From: Pseudomonas plecoglossicida NBRC 103162 = DSM 15088 | GTDB taxonomy: Bacteria; Pseudomonadota; Gammaproteobacteria; Pseudomonadales; Pseudomonadaceae | DNA length: 64,000 nucleotides | Direction of reading: 5' to 3' | Assembly (NCBI RefSeq): GCF_000730665.1 | Contig: NZ_BBIV01000002.1 | Location: 244,482 to 308,481 of the forward strand | Shown: positions 36,271 to 46,094 of the stretch, piece by piece | How the letters are laid out: the number at the start of each line of letters is the position of its first letter | Numbering within the stretch: the stretch's first letter is position 1 | The notes under the pieces: generated by a model | Told to the model about the DNA's origin: nothing | Database searches by the model: none | Seen by the model: the letters and a program-made list of their open reading frames with translations, nothing else | Program-made: the position numbers and the translations under genes

Positions 36271-36290
36271 CCGCTTTCTGGAGTAACCAC

Positions 36291-37253
36291 GTGATCAAAC
36301 ACAAGAAAGCCCAGTGGCCCTGGCATGCGCTGACCGCGCTGGTCCTGGTGGGCCTGGCGTTCAGCCTGTACATGGCCACTTCGATGATTTCCTACGAGTG
36401 GCGCTGGAACCGCGTGCCGCAATACTTCGCCTACAAGGCCGAGGAAGCGCAGCGTGCGGCCGGTTACGGCACCGTGCAGGACATCGTCGTCTCCGGTGAC
36501 AACGCGCGTGTCACGCTGACGGACGAAAACGGCGATGAGCAAGTACTCGACGTGGCCAAGGACAGCCTGCAACTGAGCCGCGGCGACGACGTCTTCGAAG
36601 GCGACCCGATCGGCGTGACCCGCCACTGGGCTGCGGGGCCGCTGGCGTGGGGCCTGTGGACGACCTTGTGGATCTCGGTGGTATCCGGGGCACTGGGCCT
36701 GGTGATCGGGCTGTTTGCCGGACTGTGCCGGCTTTCCAACAACCCGACGCTGCGCGACCTGTCGACGGTCTACGTCGAACTGGTTCGGGGCACGCCGCTG
36801 CTGGTGCAGATCTTCATCTTCTACTTCTTCATCGGCACCGTGCTCAACCTGTCTCGCGAGTTTGCCGGGGTGGCGGCATTGGCGCTGTTCACCGGCGCCT
36901 ACGTGGCGGAAATCGTGCGGGCTGGCGTGCAGTCGATCGCCAAGGGCCAGAACGAGGCCGCACGCTCCCTGGGCTTGAACGCCGGCCAGTCGATGCGCCA
37001 TGTGATCCTGCCGCAGGCGTTCAAGCGTGTGCTGCCACCGCTGGCCGGGCAGTTCATCAGCCTGGTCAAGGACACCTCGCTGGTGTCGGTGATCGCCATC
37101 ACCGAGCTGACCAAGAGTGGCCGCGAGGCCATCACCACCTCGTTCTCGACCTTCGAGATCTGGTTCTGCGTGGCAGGCCTGTACCTGCTGATCAACCTGC
37201 CGCTGTCGCACCTGGCCAGCCGGCTCGAGCGGAGGCTTGCGCAAAGTGATTGA
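36291..37253 (+). CDS. Amino-acid ABC transporter, permease
   Basis: A 320-aa inner-membrane permease of the polar amino-acid (HisMQ-like) class. The usual permease core occupies the last about 210 residues, with [17 protein letters not shown] and the EAA loop [24 protein letters not shown]. Unusually, the N terminus holds an extra membrane helix (about 12-32) followed by an about 80-residue hydrophilic, probably periplasmic segment containing [20 protein letters not shown]. The start is GTG 36291 with GGAG upstream. The ATPase gene overlaps its 3' end by 8 nt. Confidence 0.9.
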   Translation: MIKHKKAQWPWHALTALVLVGLAFSLYMATSMISYEWRWNRVPQYFAYKAEEAQRAAGYGTVQDIVVSGDNARVTLTDENGDEQVLDVAKDSLQLSRGDDVFEGDPIGVTRHWAAGPLAWGLWTTLWISVVSGALGLVIGLFAGLCRLSNNPTLRDLSTVYVELVRGTPLLVQIFIFYFFIGTVLNLSREFAGVAALALFTGAYVAEIVRAGVQSIAKGQNEAARSLGLNAGQSMRHVILPQAFKRVLPPLAGQFISLVKDTSLVSVIAITELTKSGREAITTSFSTFEIWFCVAGLYLLINLPLSHLASRLERRLAQSD

Positions 37254-37980
37254 AGTCCGTGACCTGCTGAAAGTCTTCGACACCCGTGGCCATGTGGTAC
37301 GCGCGGTGGACAACGTCACCACGCAAGTGGCCAAGGGTGAAGTGGTGGTGGTGCTCGGCCCGTCCGGTTCGGGCAAGTCGACCTTCCTGCGCTGCCTCAA
37401 CGGCCTGGAGCATTTCGACGAAGGCCACGTGGCCATCGACGGCCTGCGCCTGGACGACCCGAAGACCGACATCAACGCCTACCGCCGTGAAGTCGGCATG
37501 GTGTTCCAGCACTTCAACCTGTTCCCGCACATGACCGTGCTGGAAAACCTGTGCCTGGCGCAGAAGGTGGTGCGCAAGCGCAGCAAGGCCGACCGCGAGG
37601 CCAAGGCCCGTGCGCTGCTGGAGAAGGTCGGTATTTCGCAGAAGGCCAATGAGTACCCGTCACGCCTGTCCGGTGGCCAGCAGCAGCGGGTGGCGATCGC
37701 CCGGGCCCTGGCCATGGACCCGAAGGTGATGCTGTTCGACGAGCCGACGTCGGCGCTCGACCCGGAGATGGTCGGCGAAGTGCTGGATGTGATGAAGACC
37801 CTGGCCCAGGAAGGCATGACCATGGTCTGCGTGACCCATGAAATGGGCTTTGCCCGGGAAGTGGCGGATCGCGTGCTGTTCTTCGACCATGGCAAGCTGC
37901 TGGAAGACTCGGCGCCGGTGGCGTTCTTCGAATCGCCCAGAGACCCGCGGGCCCAGGCCTTCCTGCGCCAAGTGCTGTAA
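37246..37980 (+). CDS. Amino-acid ABC transporter, ATP-binding protein
   Basis: A 244-aa ATPase of the GlnQ/HisP type. Walker [10 protein letters not shown] starts at about residue 38; Q-loop [16 protein letters not shown], signature [10 protein letters not shown], Walker [16 protein letters not shown] and switch [11 protein letters not shown] are all intact. The chosen start is GTG 37246, 10 nt after GGAGG; a TTG at 37237 is too close to the ribosome binding site. It completes the three-gene importer that begins at 35379. Confidence 0.93.
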   Translation: MIEVRDLLKVFDTRGHVVRAVDNVTTQVAKGEVVVVLGPSGSGKSTFLRCLNGLEHFDEGHVAIDGLRLDDPKTDINAYRREVGMVFQHFNLFPHMTVLENLCLAQKVVRKRSKADREAKARALLEKVGISQKANEYPSRLSGGQQQRVAIARALAMDPKVMLFDEPTSALDPEMVGEVLDVMKTLAQEGMTMVCVTHEMGFAREVADRVLFFDHGKLLEDSAPVAFFESPRDPRAQAFLRQVL

Positions 37981-37988
37981 TCGCTGGG

Positions 37989-38036
37989 GCTGCCCAATCG
38001 CTGGCTTGCCGGCGATTGGGCCGCGAAGCGGCCCCT
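37989..38036. repeat. REP-like palindrome with GC hairpin
   Basis: CCAATCGCTGGCTTGCCGGCGATTGG (37996-38021) plus the hairpin GGCCGC-GAA-GCGGCC (38020-38034), placed between the convergent ABC ATPase and chemoreceptor genes. Confidence 0.75.
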
Positions 38037-38043
38037 GGTGCCA

Positions 38044-39606
38044 TCAGAGCCTGAACCGCCCCAGCAACCCCTGCAAATGCGTCCCCAGCCGCGCCAGCTC
38101 AATGCTGGAACTGGCCGTCTCCTCACTCGCCGCCGACGCCTGATCGGAAATATCCCGCACATTCATCACGCTACGGTTGATCTCCTCGGCCGTGGCGCTC
38201 TGCTGCTCGGCCGCCGTGGCGATCTGCTGGTTCATCGCCTGGATCGATGAAACCGTGCGGGTGATGCTGTCCAACGAAGTCCCCGCACGGCGGGTCAGCT
38301 CGACACTGCTGTCGGTGAGCTGGCGGCTGGCGTCCATCACGCTGGCCACACGCTGGGTACCGCTCTGCAGGCCGGCGATCAGCTCCTCGATCTCTTCGGT
38401 GGACTGCTGGGTGCGCTGGGCGAGGCTGCGCACTTCATCGGCCACCACGGCGAAGCCGCGGCCGGCCTCGCCCGCGCGGGCCGCCTCGATAGCGGCGTTG
38501 AGCGCCAGCAGGTTGGTTTGCTGTGCCACCGACTTGATGACGTCGAGCACGCTACCAATCTTGTCGCTCTCGGCCTTGAGCTGGTTCATCGCTTCGCTGG
38601 AGTTGACCACCTCAGTGGCCAGGCGCTCGATCTGGGTGACCGCCTCGCCGACCACGCGATCGCCTTCCCGGGCCTGCTGGTCGGCCATCAGCGCCGCCTC
38701 GGAGGCCTGTTCGGCATTGCGCGCCACCTCATGCACGGTGGCGGCCATTTCGTTCATCGCGGTGGCCACCTGGTCGGTCTCGACCTTTTGGTTGTTGACC
38801 CCGGCACTGGTCTGCTCGGTGGCCGCCGACAGCTCTTCGGCGGCGCTGGCGATCTGGGTGACGCCGTCGCCGATGCCGCCGATCAGCTCGCGCAGGCCCT
38901 GGGTCATGCGGTGCATGCTGGCCTGCAACTGACCCAGCTCGTCGCGGCGAGTGGTTGGCAGGTCCTGACGCAGGTCGCCGTTGGCCACTCGCTCGGCGGC
39001 GGCCAGGATCTGGCGCAGCGGGATGATGATCTGCCGGGTGATGGCCCAGGCGGCCAGCAGGCCAAGCAGCATGGCCAGGGCGGTGGCGCCGGCGAGCATG
39101 GCCTTGGCCTGGCGGGCACCAGCGTCGCGGACCTTGGTCTGCGATTCGGTCATGGCCTGGTTGGTTTGCAGCAGCAGCGTACCCTGGTCGGCCATGCGCT
39201 GCAGGATCTGCTCGTTGGGCGCCTGTTTGAGTTCGGTGAATGCCTGGCGATAAAGGCGGATCGCTTCAAGCTGCTGTTGCAGGCGTTGATGGTCACCGGC
39301 CTGTTCGATCTGGCCAAGCATGAGCGTGACCTGGCGTTCGACATTGTTCAGCGCCTGGTCCAGTTCGTTTATCGAAGCCTGGTCGGCCTGGCGCTGGTAA
39401 TGCTGACGGGCGATACGCAAGTCTTGCGTGTAGCCGTAGATCACCGAGATATTGCCCAGCTTGTCGCCGCGGTTGATGATGCTGTCCATGCCCAGCCACC
39501 CGGTGAGGGTGATCGCCAGGGTCAGCAGCAGCACCAGGCCGAAACCCAGCCCGAGCTTGCGATTGACGCTCACATTACCCAGCGATTGGGAAAACAATTG
39601 ATACAT
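38044..39606 (-). CDS. Methyl-accepting chemotaxis protein
   Basis: A 520-aa transmembrane chemoreceptor. TM1 lies at about residues 21-41, a mainly helical periplasmic domain of about 140 residues follows (probably a four-helix bundle, [21 protein letters not shown] onward), then TM2 at about 172-194 and a HAMP domain with [24 protein letters not shown]. The cytoplasmic signalling tip contains the conserved [24 protein letters not shown] core. The ligand is unknown. ATG 39606 ([11 protein letters not shown]) is used; an upstream TTG adds six residues. There is no C-terminal CheR-binding pentapeptide. Confidence 0.94.
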   Translation of the reverse strand: MYQLFSQSLGNVSVNRKLGLGFGLVLLLTLAITLTGWLGMDSIINRGDKLGNISVIYGYTQDLRIARQHYQRQADQASINELDQALNNVERQVTLMLGQIEQAGDHQRLQQQLEAIRLYRQAFTELKQAPNEQILQRMADQGTLLLQTNQAMTESQTKVRDAGARQAKAMLAGATALAMLLGLLAAWAITRQIIIPLRQILAAAERVANGDLRQDLPTTRRDELGQLQASMHRMTQGLRELIGGIGDGVTQIASAAEELSAATEQTSAGVNNQKVETDQVATAMNEMAATVHEVARNAEQASEAALMADQQAREGDRVVGEAVTQIERLATEVVNSSEAMNQLKAESDKIGSVLDVIKSVAQQTNLLALNAAIEAARAGEAGRGFAVVADEVRSLAQRTQQSTEEIEELIAGLQSGTQRVASVMDASRQLTDSSVELTRRAGTSLDSITRTVSSIQAMNQQIATAAEQQSATAEEINRSVMNVRDISDQASAASEETASSSIELARLGTHLQGLLGRFRL

Positions 39607-39706
39607 TTTTGGGCTCCCCGGCAACTAGACAGCACGGAATACTCTTGTGTAATCAGGCCATCGGCTTGCGCCGGGGAAACTTGATGGGAGAAAGCTGACC
39701 TGTTTG

Positions 39707-40414
39707 TCAGAAAATCCTTGAGAGTAAGGCAGTTACAGCGGTTTCGACGCGCAGGATCCGATCGCCCAGCTGTACCGGCTTCAGGCCGGCCTTGCCCAAC
39801 AGGTCGACTTCGTAGGGGATCCAGCCGCCTTCGGGGCCGATCGCCAGGGTTACCGGACCCTCGACTGCACGTGGGCAGGCGGGGTAGGGGCCGGGGTGGC
39901 CAACCAGGCCGAGGGTCCCATCGGCGATGGCGGGCAGGCGGTCTTCGACGAACGGTTTGAAACGTTTCTCGATGATCACCTCAGGCAGCACGGTGTCCCG
40001 GGCCTGTTCCAGGCCGAGAATGAGGTTCTCGCGGATGCTTTCAGGCTTGAGGAAAGGGGTCTGCCAGAAGCTTTTCTCGACCTTGTAGCTGTTGAGCAGG
40101 ATCAGCCGCGGTACGCCGAGGGTGGCTACGGTCTGGAACAGCCGGCGCAGCATCTTTGGGCGTGGTACGGCCAACACCAGGGTCAGCGGCAGCTTGGCGG
40201 GTGGCTGCTGGTCGAAGGCGACGGCCAGTTCCGCTTCGTGCTGCTCCAGGCGCACCACGCTGGCGCTGCCCATCAGGCCATTGATACGGCCCACGCGCAG
40301 GGTGTCGCCGACCGCTACGCGGTGGATGTCCTGCATGTGGGTGAAGCGCCGATCAGCGAGAACGACGCGGTCGGCCGAGACGAAGTCGGCCTCTTCGAGG
40401 AGCAACAGGTTCAC
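39707..40414 (-). CDS. rsmE: 16S rRNA (uracil1498-N3)-methyltransferase
   Basis: A 235-aa SPOUT-class methyltransferase that methylates U1498 of 16S rRNA in the assembled small subunit. The N-terminal RNA-binding PUA-like part ([20 protein letters not shown]) is followed by the knotted AdoMet domain, with [13 protein letters not shown] and [17 protein letters not shown] near the C terminus. It starts within the last codons of tatC (4-nt overlap) and ends the hisI-hisE-tatABC-rsmE run. Confidence 0.95.
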   Translation of the reverse strand: MNLLLLEEADFVSADRVVLADRRFTHMQDIHRVAVGDTLRVGRINGLMGSASVVRLEQHEAELAVAFDQQPPAKLPLTLVLAVPRPKMLRRLFQTVATLGVPRLILLNSYKVEKSFWQTPFLKPESIRENLILGLEQARDTVLPEVIIEKRFKPFVEDRLPAIADGTLGLVGHPGPYPACPRAVEGPVTLAIGPEGGWIPYEVDLLGKAGLKPVQLGDRILRVETAVTALLSRIF

Positions 40415-41202
40415 GGTTGGGTCGCAGGCGGCTGGTCGTTGTGGTCGTCCGTGGCTTCATCGGGCTCGTGGCCGCGCTTGCGGATCAGGCTGCCACACAG
40501 CACGCCGACCTCGAACAGCAGCCACATGGGCACGGCGAGCAAGGTCTGGGAGAAGATGTCCGGCGGGGTGAGGATCATGCCGACCACGAAGCAGCCGATG
40601 ATCACATAGGGACGCATCTTCTTCAGTGACTGCACATCGACCACGCCGATCCACACCAGCAGCACCACCGCCACCGGGATCTCGAAGGCGACGCCGAAGG
40701 CGAAGAACAGGGTCATGACGAAGTCGAGGTAGCTGGCGATGTCGGTCATCATCGACACGCCTTCCGGCGTCGCGGCGGCGAAGAAGCTGAACATCAGCGG
40801 GAACACCAGGAAATAGGCGAATGCCATGCCGGCGTAGAACAGCAGGATGCTCGAGACCAGCAGCGGGATGGCGATGCGCTTTTCATGGCGGTACAGCCCC
40901 GGCGCGATGAAGCCCCAGATCTGCTGCAGGATGAACGGGATGGCCAGGAACAGCGACACGATCATGGTCAGCTTGAACGGCGTCAGGAACGGCGAGGCCA
41001 CGTCGGTGGCGATCATCGTCGCGTTGGCCGGCAGGTGCGCGCGCAAGGGCGCTGAGACCAGGGTATAGATCTGCTGGGCGAAGGAGAACAGCCCGGCGAA
41101 GATCAGGAAGATGGCCGCCACGCAGCGCAACAGACGGGTGCGCAGTTCGGTCAGGTGCGAGACCAGCGGCATCGGCTGGTCGTCTTGCGGAATTTCGCTC
41201 AT
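40411..41202 (-). CDS. tatC: Sec-independent protein translocase TatC
   Basis: A 263-aa multispanning inner-membrane protein that recognises twin-arginine signal peptides together with TatB. It has six hydrophobic segments and family motifs: [16 protein letters not shown] at the N terminus, [14 protein letters not shown], and [13 protein letters not shown]. It overlaps tatB and rsmE by 4 nt each, so translation is coupled across the cluster. Confidence 0.96.
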   Translation of the reverse strand: MSEIPQDDQPMPLVSHLTELRTRLLRCVAAIFLIFAGLFSFAQQIYTLVSAPLRAHLPANATMIATDVASPFLTPFKLTMIVSLFLAIPFILQQIWGFIAPGLYRHEKRIAIPLLVSSILLFYAGMAFAYFLVFPLMFSFFAAATPEGVSMMTDIASYLDFVMTLFFAFGVAFEIPVAVVLLVWIGVVDVQSLKKMRPYVIIGCFVVGMILTPPDIFSQTLLAVPMWLLFEVGVLCGSLIRKRGHEPDEATDDHNDQPPATQP

Positions 41203-41549
41203 GGGGCTCGCGGCGGTTGAGGCTGATCGGGCTGTTCAGGCGCAGCCGGCGGCGCTACGGGTGCAGACGTGGGCGCGGCGGCGGGCGGCTGGGCAGGCGG
41301 GGTCAGCGGGTTGAGGATGCGCTTGGCTTCCTCTTCCATCTGCAGGATGTGCTCGTTGTGCAGCTGGCGACGGATGTCATCGGCGCCGATTTCGCGCTCG
41401 ACTTCGGTCTTGATCGCATTGAAGCTGCGTTTCAGCCGGCCGATCCACAGCCCTGCGGTACGCGCAGCGCCAGGCAGGCGCTCGGGGCCGAGCACCAGCA
41501 GGGCCACCAGGCCGACGAGCAGCAGTTCGCTGAAGCTGATGCCGAACAT
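41199..41549 (-). CDS. tatB: Sec-independent protein translocase TatB
   Basis: A 116-aa protein with a single N-terminal membrane helix ([20 protein letters not shown]), the GPERLP hinge and an amphipathic helix, then a Pro/Ala/Gln-rich tail. TatB forms the twin-arginine receptor complex with TatC. It is separated from tatA by 3 nt and overlaps tatC by 4 nt. Confidence 0.95.
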   Translation of the reverse strand: MFGISFSELLLVGLVALLVLGPERLPGAARTAGLWIGRLKRSFNAIKTEVEREIGADDIRRQLHNEHILQMEEEAKRILNPLTPPAQPPAAAPTSAPVAPPAAPEQPDQPQPPRAP

Positions 41550-41552
41550 GGG

Positions 41553-41840
41553 TCAGTCTTTCCGCTGCGGCTCTTGGACCGGCTGGGCCTGGCCCTCGAT
41601 GGTGTGGCCTTGCGCTTGCGGCGCTGCGGCTTGCTGCTGGGTGGTCTGTACCGGCGGAATCGGCTGGGCAGGCGGCGGGGTCTGTTCAGCCGGCTTGGTT
41701 TCTTCGTCGTTCATGGCCTTGCGGAAGCCCTTGATCGATTCGCCCAGGTCGCCGCCGAGGTTCTTCAGCTTCTTGGTGCCGAAGACCAGGACCACGACAA
41801 CCAGCAGGACGATCCAGTGTTTCCAGTCAAAAATACCCAT
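41553..41840 (-). CDS. tatA: Sec-independent protein translocase TatA
   Basis: A 95-aa pore-forming Tat component with an N-terminal membrane helix ([17 protein letters not shown]), the [24 protein letters not shown] amphipathic helix and a Pro/Gln-rich C-terminal tail. It lies 25 nt downstream of hisE, as is common in pseudomonads. Confidence 0.95.
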   Translation of the reverse strand: MGIFDWKHWIVLLVVVVLVFGTKKLKNLGGDLGESIKGFRKAMNDEETKPAEQTPPPAQPIPPVQTTQQQAAAPQAQGHTIEGQAQPVQEPQRKD

Positions 41841-41865
41841 GGTGCTCTCCTAGGATGCTGTTCGG

Positions 41866-42201
41866 TCAGGCCGACGGCTGACGCGCGGCCTTTTCATCAT
41901 GCCCGGAGAGGCCGAAACGCCGCTCCAGTTCATCGAGTACGGCTTGTGGATGCTGGCCCAGCGCGCTGAGCATGACCAGGCTATGAAACCACAGGTCGGC
42001 GGTTTCGTAGATGACATCGCTGTAATCCTGGCTGACCGCGGCATCCTTGGCGGCAATGATGGTCTCGATCGACTCTTCGCCGAGCTTCTCCAGGATCTTG
42101 TTCAAACCCTTGTGGTACAGGCTGGCCACGTAGGAGCTGTCGGGCGCTGCCTGCTTGCGCGTTTCGAGTACTTCGGCCAGGCGGTTGAGGGTGTCGCTCA
42201 T
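41866..42201 (-). CDS. hisE: Phosphoribosyl-ATP pyrophosphatase
   Basis: A 111-aa MazG-fold enzyme for the second step of histidine biosynthesis (PR-ATP to PR-AMP). The metal-binding helices contain [19 protein letters not shown] and [16 protein letters not shown]. Start at 42201 ([13 protein letters not shown]) gives the normal length; nine further upstream codons lie within hisI. It begins just after the hisI stop. Confidence 0.94.
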   Translation of the reverse strand: MSDTLNRLAEVLETRKQAAPDSSYVASLYHKGLNKILEKLGEESIETIIAAKDAAVSQDYSDVIYETADLWFHSLVMLSALGQHPQAVLDELERRFGLSGHDEKAARQPSA

Positions 42202-42202
42202 G

Positions 42203-42595
42203 TCAGTGTCCTGCGCTGTAGATGGCATCCGGGTCTTTCAACACCGGGTCGACGGTTTTCCACTGGCCGTCTTCGAAGACGCGATAGAAGCAGCTTTCAC
42301 GGCCGGTATGGCAGGCGATATGACCAAGCTGTTCGACCATCAGGATGATCACGTCGGCATCGCAGTCCAGGCGCATTTCGTGCAGCTTCTGCACATGCCC
42401 GGACTCCTCGCCCTTGCGCCACAGCTTGCCACGCGAACGCGACCAGTAGATGGCGCGTTGCTCGGCGGCAGTCAGCGCCAGCGATTCGCGGTTCATCCAG
42501 GCCATCATCAGTACGCGCCCGGTCTTGTGGTCCTGGGCGATCGCCGGCACCAGGCCGTCGCTGCTCCACTTGATCTCGTCCAGCCAGTCTTTCAT
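42203..42595 (-). CDS. hisI: Phosphoribosyl-AMP cyclohydrolase
   Basis: A 130-aa zinc enzyme for the third step of histidine biosynthesis. Characteristic segments are [33 protein letters not shown], the acidic metal site LDCDADVI and the cysteines in [17 protein letters not shown] 42595 ([10 protein letters not shown]) is the family start. hisI and hisE are separate proteins here, as in other pseudomonads. Confidence 0.95.
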   Translation of the reverse strand: MKDWLDEIKWSSDGLVPAIAQDHKTGRVLMMAWMNRESLALTAAEQRAIYWSRSRGKLWRKGEESGHVQKLHEMRLDCDADVIILMVEQLGHIACHTGRESCFYRVFEDGQWKTVDPVLKDPDAIYSAGH

Positions 42596-42668
42596 CGTCG
42601 ACTCCAAAACCGGGCCCGCTCCTGTGCCGGGCCCTTTGCGCTAGTGTGCCAGCCAGCAGCGCGGCTGG

Positions 42669-44291
42669 CTATTGGCGCACGATCAGGTACAGGCCGCCGG
42701 CCAGCATCAGCCACGCAGGCCAGGCGGCCGGGGCGGCCAGGCTGGCGGCTTCGGCAGCCCCCGTGGCCAGTACCGCACCACCACCGAGCAGACCGGCACC
42801 GAGCAGGCGCAGCGCCCAACGGTCGCCCTGGGTGCGGCGCCGCTCCGGCAGTGGCGGGTCCTGCAGATGCGGCTGCGACAGGCGTTCGAGCAGGTCGCGG
42901 GTCATGCCGGCCAGGTGCGGCAACTGCTCGGCCTGGCTGTAGATGTTGCCGAGCACGGCCTTGGGGCTCATGCGGTCGCGCATCCAGCGTTCCAGGAAGG
43001 GCTTGGCGGTGCTCCACAGGTCGAGGTCGGGGTACAGCTGGCGGCCCAGGCCTTCGATGTTGAGCAGGGTCTTCTGCAGTAGCACCAGCTGCGGCTGGAC
43101 TTCCATGTTGAAGCGCCGGGCCGTCTGGAACAGGCGCATCAGCACCTGACCGAAGGAAATGTCCTTCAACGGCTTTTCGAAGATAGGCTCGCACACGGTG
43201 CGGATCGCCGCTTCGAACTCGTTGACCTTGGTATGCGCCGGTACCCAGCCCGAGTCGATGTGCAACTGGGCGACGCGGCGGTAGTCACGTTTGAAGAAGG
43301 CGATCAGGTTGCGCGCCAGGTAGTCCTGGTCCTCGGCGGTGAGGCTGCCGACGATGCCGCAGTCGATGGCGATGTACTGCGGGCTCCACGGCTTGACCGT
43401 ACTGACGAAGATGTTGCCGGGGTGCATGTCGGCATGGAAGAAGCTGTCGCGGAACACCTGGGTGAAGAACACCTCCACACCGCGTTCGGCCAGCAGTTTC
43501 ATGTCGGTGCGCTGGTCTGCCAGGGTCGCCATGTCGGTGACCGGCACGCCGTAGATGCGCTCCATCACCAGCACTTTGGGCCGGCAGTGGTCCCAGTACA
43601 CCTGCGGCACGTACATCAGCTCCGAGCCTTCGAAGTTGCGCCGCAGCTGGCTGGCGTTGGCCGCCTCGCGCAGCAGGTCGAGTTCGTCGTAGATGGTCTT
43701 TTCGTAGTCGCCGACGATCTCCACCGGGTGCAGGCGACGGGCATCGGCCGAGGCCCGCTCGGCGGCCTTGGCGATCAGGAACAGCCAGGCCAGGTCCTGG
43801 GCGATCACCGGCTTCAGGCCCGGGCGCACCACCTTGACCACCACCTCTTCGCCAGTCTTGAGGCGTGCGGCATGTACCTGGGCCACCGAGGCCGAGGCCA
43901 GTGGCTCGACGTCGAAGCGGTTGAACACTTCGCCCACCTTGGCGCCAAGCTGTGCCTCGATCAATGCCACGGCCTGCTGCGGGTCGAACGGCGGCACGCG
44001 GTCCTGCAGCAGCATCAGCTCATCGGCGATGTCGGTGGGCAGCAGGTCGCGGCGGGTCGACAGCAACTGGCCGAACTTGATGAAGATCGGCCCCAGGTCC
44101 TGCAAGGCCAGGCGCAGGCGTGCGCCACGACTGAGCTCCGAGGGCTTGCGCGGCAACCAGCGCCAGGGCATGAGCAGGCGCAGGGACATCAGCCACCAGG
44201 GCAGCGGCAGTTCGAACAGCAGGTCATCGAGACGGTAGCGGATCACCACGCGCTGGATGCGGAAGAGACGGCGGACGGCGAGCAGCTTCAT
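42669..44291 (-). CDS. ubiB: Ubiquinone biosynthesis kinase-like protein UbiB
   Basis: A 540-aa atypical kinase (ABC1/ADCK family) needed for aerobic ubiquinone synthesis. The family KxGQ motif occurs in [16 protein letters not shown] (about residues 70-85), together with the Ala-rich nucleotide loop region [15 protein letters not shown], and the catalytic [11 protein letters not shown] and IDCGIVGSL blocks. The C terminus has one or two hydrophobic helices ([15 protein letters not shown]) anchoring it in the inner membrane. It overlaps ubiJ by 4 nt. Confidence 0.95.
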   Translation of the reverse strand: MKLLAVRRLFRIQRVVIRYRLDDLLFELPLPWWLMSLRLLMPWRWLPRKPSELSRGARLRLALQDLGPIFIKFGQLLSTRRDLLPTDIADELMLLQDRVPPFDPQQAVALIEAQLGAKVGEVFNRFDVEPLASASVAQVHAARLKTGEEVVVKVVRPGLKPVIAQDLAWLFLIAKAAERASADARRLHPVEIVGDYEKTIYDELDLLREAANASQLRRNFEGSELMYVPQVYWDHCRPKVLVMERIYGVPVTDMATLADQRTDMKLLAERGVEVFFTQVFRDSFFHADMHPGNIFVSTVKPWSPQYIAIDCGIVGSLTAEDQDYLARNLIAFFKRDYRRVAQLHIDSGWVPAHTKVNEFEAAIRTVCEPIFEKPLKDISFGQVLMRLFQTARRFNMEVQPQLVLLQKTLLNIEGLGRQLYPDLDLWSTAKPFLERWMRDRMSPKAVLGNIYSQAEQLPHLAGMTRDLLERLSQPHLQDPPLPERRRTQGDRWALRLLGAGLLGGGAVLATGAAEAASLAAPAAWPAWLMLAGGLYLIVRQ

Positions 44292-44911
44292 GCGTTATCG
44301 CTGGTATCAAGGGATCGGGAGAGGCGCTGCAGGCGCGCCTCGAGGCGTTCTATATCGACCTTCAGGCCATCGAGCTCACTGAAGGCGGCTTCGGCTTCGC
44401 GCTTGCCCACCAGGGTGCGTGATTCTTCGGCCAGGTATTCGGACAGGTTCTGCGTGAAGCTTGCCAGGCCCTGGCGGGTCCATCGCGCGCGCAGGCGCAC
44501 ATGCCCGGCCAGCAGCGCCGTGGCGACCGGCCCGAGCCAGCGCTGCAGCTCGTGCTCCCAGTCCAGCTCCAGGTCCTGGAGGACTGCGAACAGGTCCAGC
44601 AGCACGGCGCTGTCGCCATGCAGCTCGACCTGCGGGGTGTGCAGCACGCCGGTCTTGTCCTTGGCCACGGCCAGTTGCAGCAGGCTGCCAGCGGGGGCGC
44701 GCAGGCTGCAATCGACCTCGCCTTCCCAGTGGGCGGCGAGCATCAGGCCTTCTTCATCGGGCAGGATGAACACCTGCAGGGCAGGCTGGCGGCAATCGAT
44801 CTCGATGACCTTGCCTTCGAGCGCGGCCAGGCGCGGCAGTGCCGTGCTGTCCATGCGCAGGACGCGGTTCAGGCCATGTTCGATGCTGGCGAGCAGCCCT
44901 GCCAGCAGCAT
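44288..44911 (-). CDS. ubiJ: Ubiquinone biosynthesis accessory factor UbiJ (SCP2 domain)
   Basis: A 207-aa cytoplasmic protein with an N-terminal SCP2 lipid-binding domain ([23 protein letters not shown] and [22 protein letters not shown]) and a C-terminal coiled coil ([21 protein letters not shown]). UbiJ helps assemble the soluble Ubi complex that handles hydrophobic intermediates. Its start touches the ubiE stop and its end overlaps ubiB. Confidence 0.92.
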   Translation of the reverse strand: MLLAGLLASIEHGLNRVLRMDSTALPRLAALEGKVIEIDCRQPALQVFILPDEEGLMLAAHWEGEVDCSLRAPAGSLLQLAVAKDKTGVLHTPQVELHGDSAVLLDLFAVLQDLELDWEHELQRWLGPVATALLAGHVRLRARWTRQGLASFTQNLSEYLAEESRTLVGKREAEAAFSELDGLKVDIERLEARLQRLSRSLDTSDNA

Positions 44912-45681
44912 CAGGGCTTGATTCCCCGGTGCACGGCGACGATGCCGCTGGTCATGTTGTGGTAGGTGACGCGGTCGAAGCCGGCATCGACCATCATGGC
45001 CTTGAGGGTTTCCTGGTCGGGGTGCATGCGGATCGACTCGGCGAGGTAACGGTAGCTTTCCGAGTCATTGGTGATCAGCTTGCCGGCCAGCGGCATGAAG
45101 GCGAACGAGTAGGCGTCGTAGGCCTTGGACATCAGCTTGTTGGTCGGCTTGGAGAATTCCAGCACCAGCAGACGGCCACCCGGCTTGAGCACGCGCAGCA
45201 TCGAGCGGATGGCTTCGTCCTTGTGGGTGACGTTGCGCAGGCCGAAGGCGATGGTCACGCAGTCGAAGTGGTTGTCGGGGAACGGCAGCTTCTCGGCGTC
45301 GGCCTGGACGAACTCGATGTTGCCGGCAACGCCACGGTCGAGCAGGCGGTCACGGCCTACCTTGAGCATGGATTCGTTGATGTCGGCGAGCACCACTTGC
45401 CCGGTCGGGCCGACCAGGCGCGAGAACTTGGCGGCCAGGTCGCCGGTGCCGCCAGCGATGTCCAGTACCCGGTTGCCGGTGCGCACGCCCGACAGCTCGA
45501 TGGTGAAGCGCTTCCACAGGCGGTGCATGCCGCCGGAAAGCACGTCGTTCATCAGGTCATATTTGGCAGCTACCGAATGGAAGACTTCGGCGACTTTCTT
45601 CGCCTTCTGGCTCTCGGGCACATCCTGATAGCCAAAATGCGTGGTGGGTTCGGCGTGGTCGCCTTTGCGCTGGTCGTTCAT
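44911..45681 (-). CDS. ubiE: Ubiquinone/menaquinone C-methyltransferase UbiE
   Basis: A 256-aa AdoMet-dependent methyltransferase acting on the benzoquinol ring in ubiquinone synthesis. The class I motif [15 protein letters not shown] lies at about residues 71-85, preceded by the family signature [17 protein letters not shown] and followed by [12 protein letters not shown] and [14 protein letters not shown]. It is the first gene of the ubiE-ubiJ-ubiB operon; the gene at 45807 is divergent. Confidence 0.97.
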   Translation of the reverse strand: MNDQRKGDHAEPTTHFGYQDVPESQKAKKVAEVFHSVAAKYDLMNDVLSGGMHRLWKRFTIELSGVRTGNRVLDIAGGTGDLAAKFSRLVGPTGQVVLADINESMLKVGRDRLLDRGVAGNIEFVQADAEKLPFPDNHFDCVTIAFGLRNVTHKDEAIRSMLRVLKPGGRLLVLEFSKPTNKLMSKAYDAYSFAFMPLAGKLITNDSESYRYLAESIRMHPDQETLKAMMVDAGFDRVTYHNMTSGIVAVHRGIKP

Positions 45682-45806
45682 ATCGCTTCACCGGAAAAAA
45701 TTACCGCCCATTCTAGGGCGAACGGGCGGATTTGTCTTGGCGGGGTGTGCCGTGGGGCGGGGGCGGGCATAATGCCGATCATGTCTACATACCCAGGATC
45801 ACCCGC

Positions 45807-46082
45807 ATGACCCAGATCAGCGTCGAACGCAAACACTCCCTCGGCCGCGAAGCCGCCCGTGCCAAGGCCGAGGCGCTGGTCGACAAGCTCAGCCGCGAAT
45901 ACGACCTCAAGGCCACCTGGAACGGGGACCGCGTCGACGTGACCCGCAGCGGTGCCAACGGCAGCGTCCACATCGGCGAAGACAGCATTCGCGTCGAGCT
46001 GAAGCTGGGCATGATGCTGTCGATGATGAGCGGCACCATCAAGGGCGAGATAGAACGGGCGCTGGACAAAGCGCTGGCCTGA
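45807..46082 (+). CDS. Polyhydroxyalkanoic acid system family protein
   Basis: A 91-aa protein of the PHA_gran_rgn (polyhydroxyalkanoate system) family, recognised by MTQISVERKHSLGREAARAKAEAL, KATWNGDRVDVTRSGANGSVHIGEDSIRVEL and LKLGMMLSMMSGTIKGEIERAL. The family is found near PHA loci, but its function is unproven. ATG 45807 is chosen because sequence before it (to 45732) belongs to the ubiE promoter region. In the usual arrangement it would stand next to phaI; here a giant gene separates them. Confidence 0.85.
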   Translation: MTQISVERKHSLGREAARAKAEALVDKLSREYDLKATWNGDRVDVTRSGANGSVHIGEDSIRVELKLGMMLSMMSGTIKGEIERALDKALA

Positions 46083-46094
46083 CGCCCGTCACGC

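Noticed and set aside
38044..39606. Possibility that the chemoreceptor is the missing half of the truncated sensor at 8675-9349
   Set aside because: It is a complete receptor with its own helical sensor domain of a different type, about 29 kb away.
45678..45971. A 97-codon minus-strand frame between ubiE and the PHA-system gene
   Set aside because: It is antisense to the PHA_gran_rgn-family gene at 45807-46082, which has clear family similarity; the minus-strand product has none.
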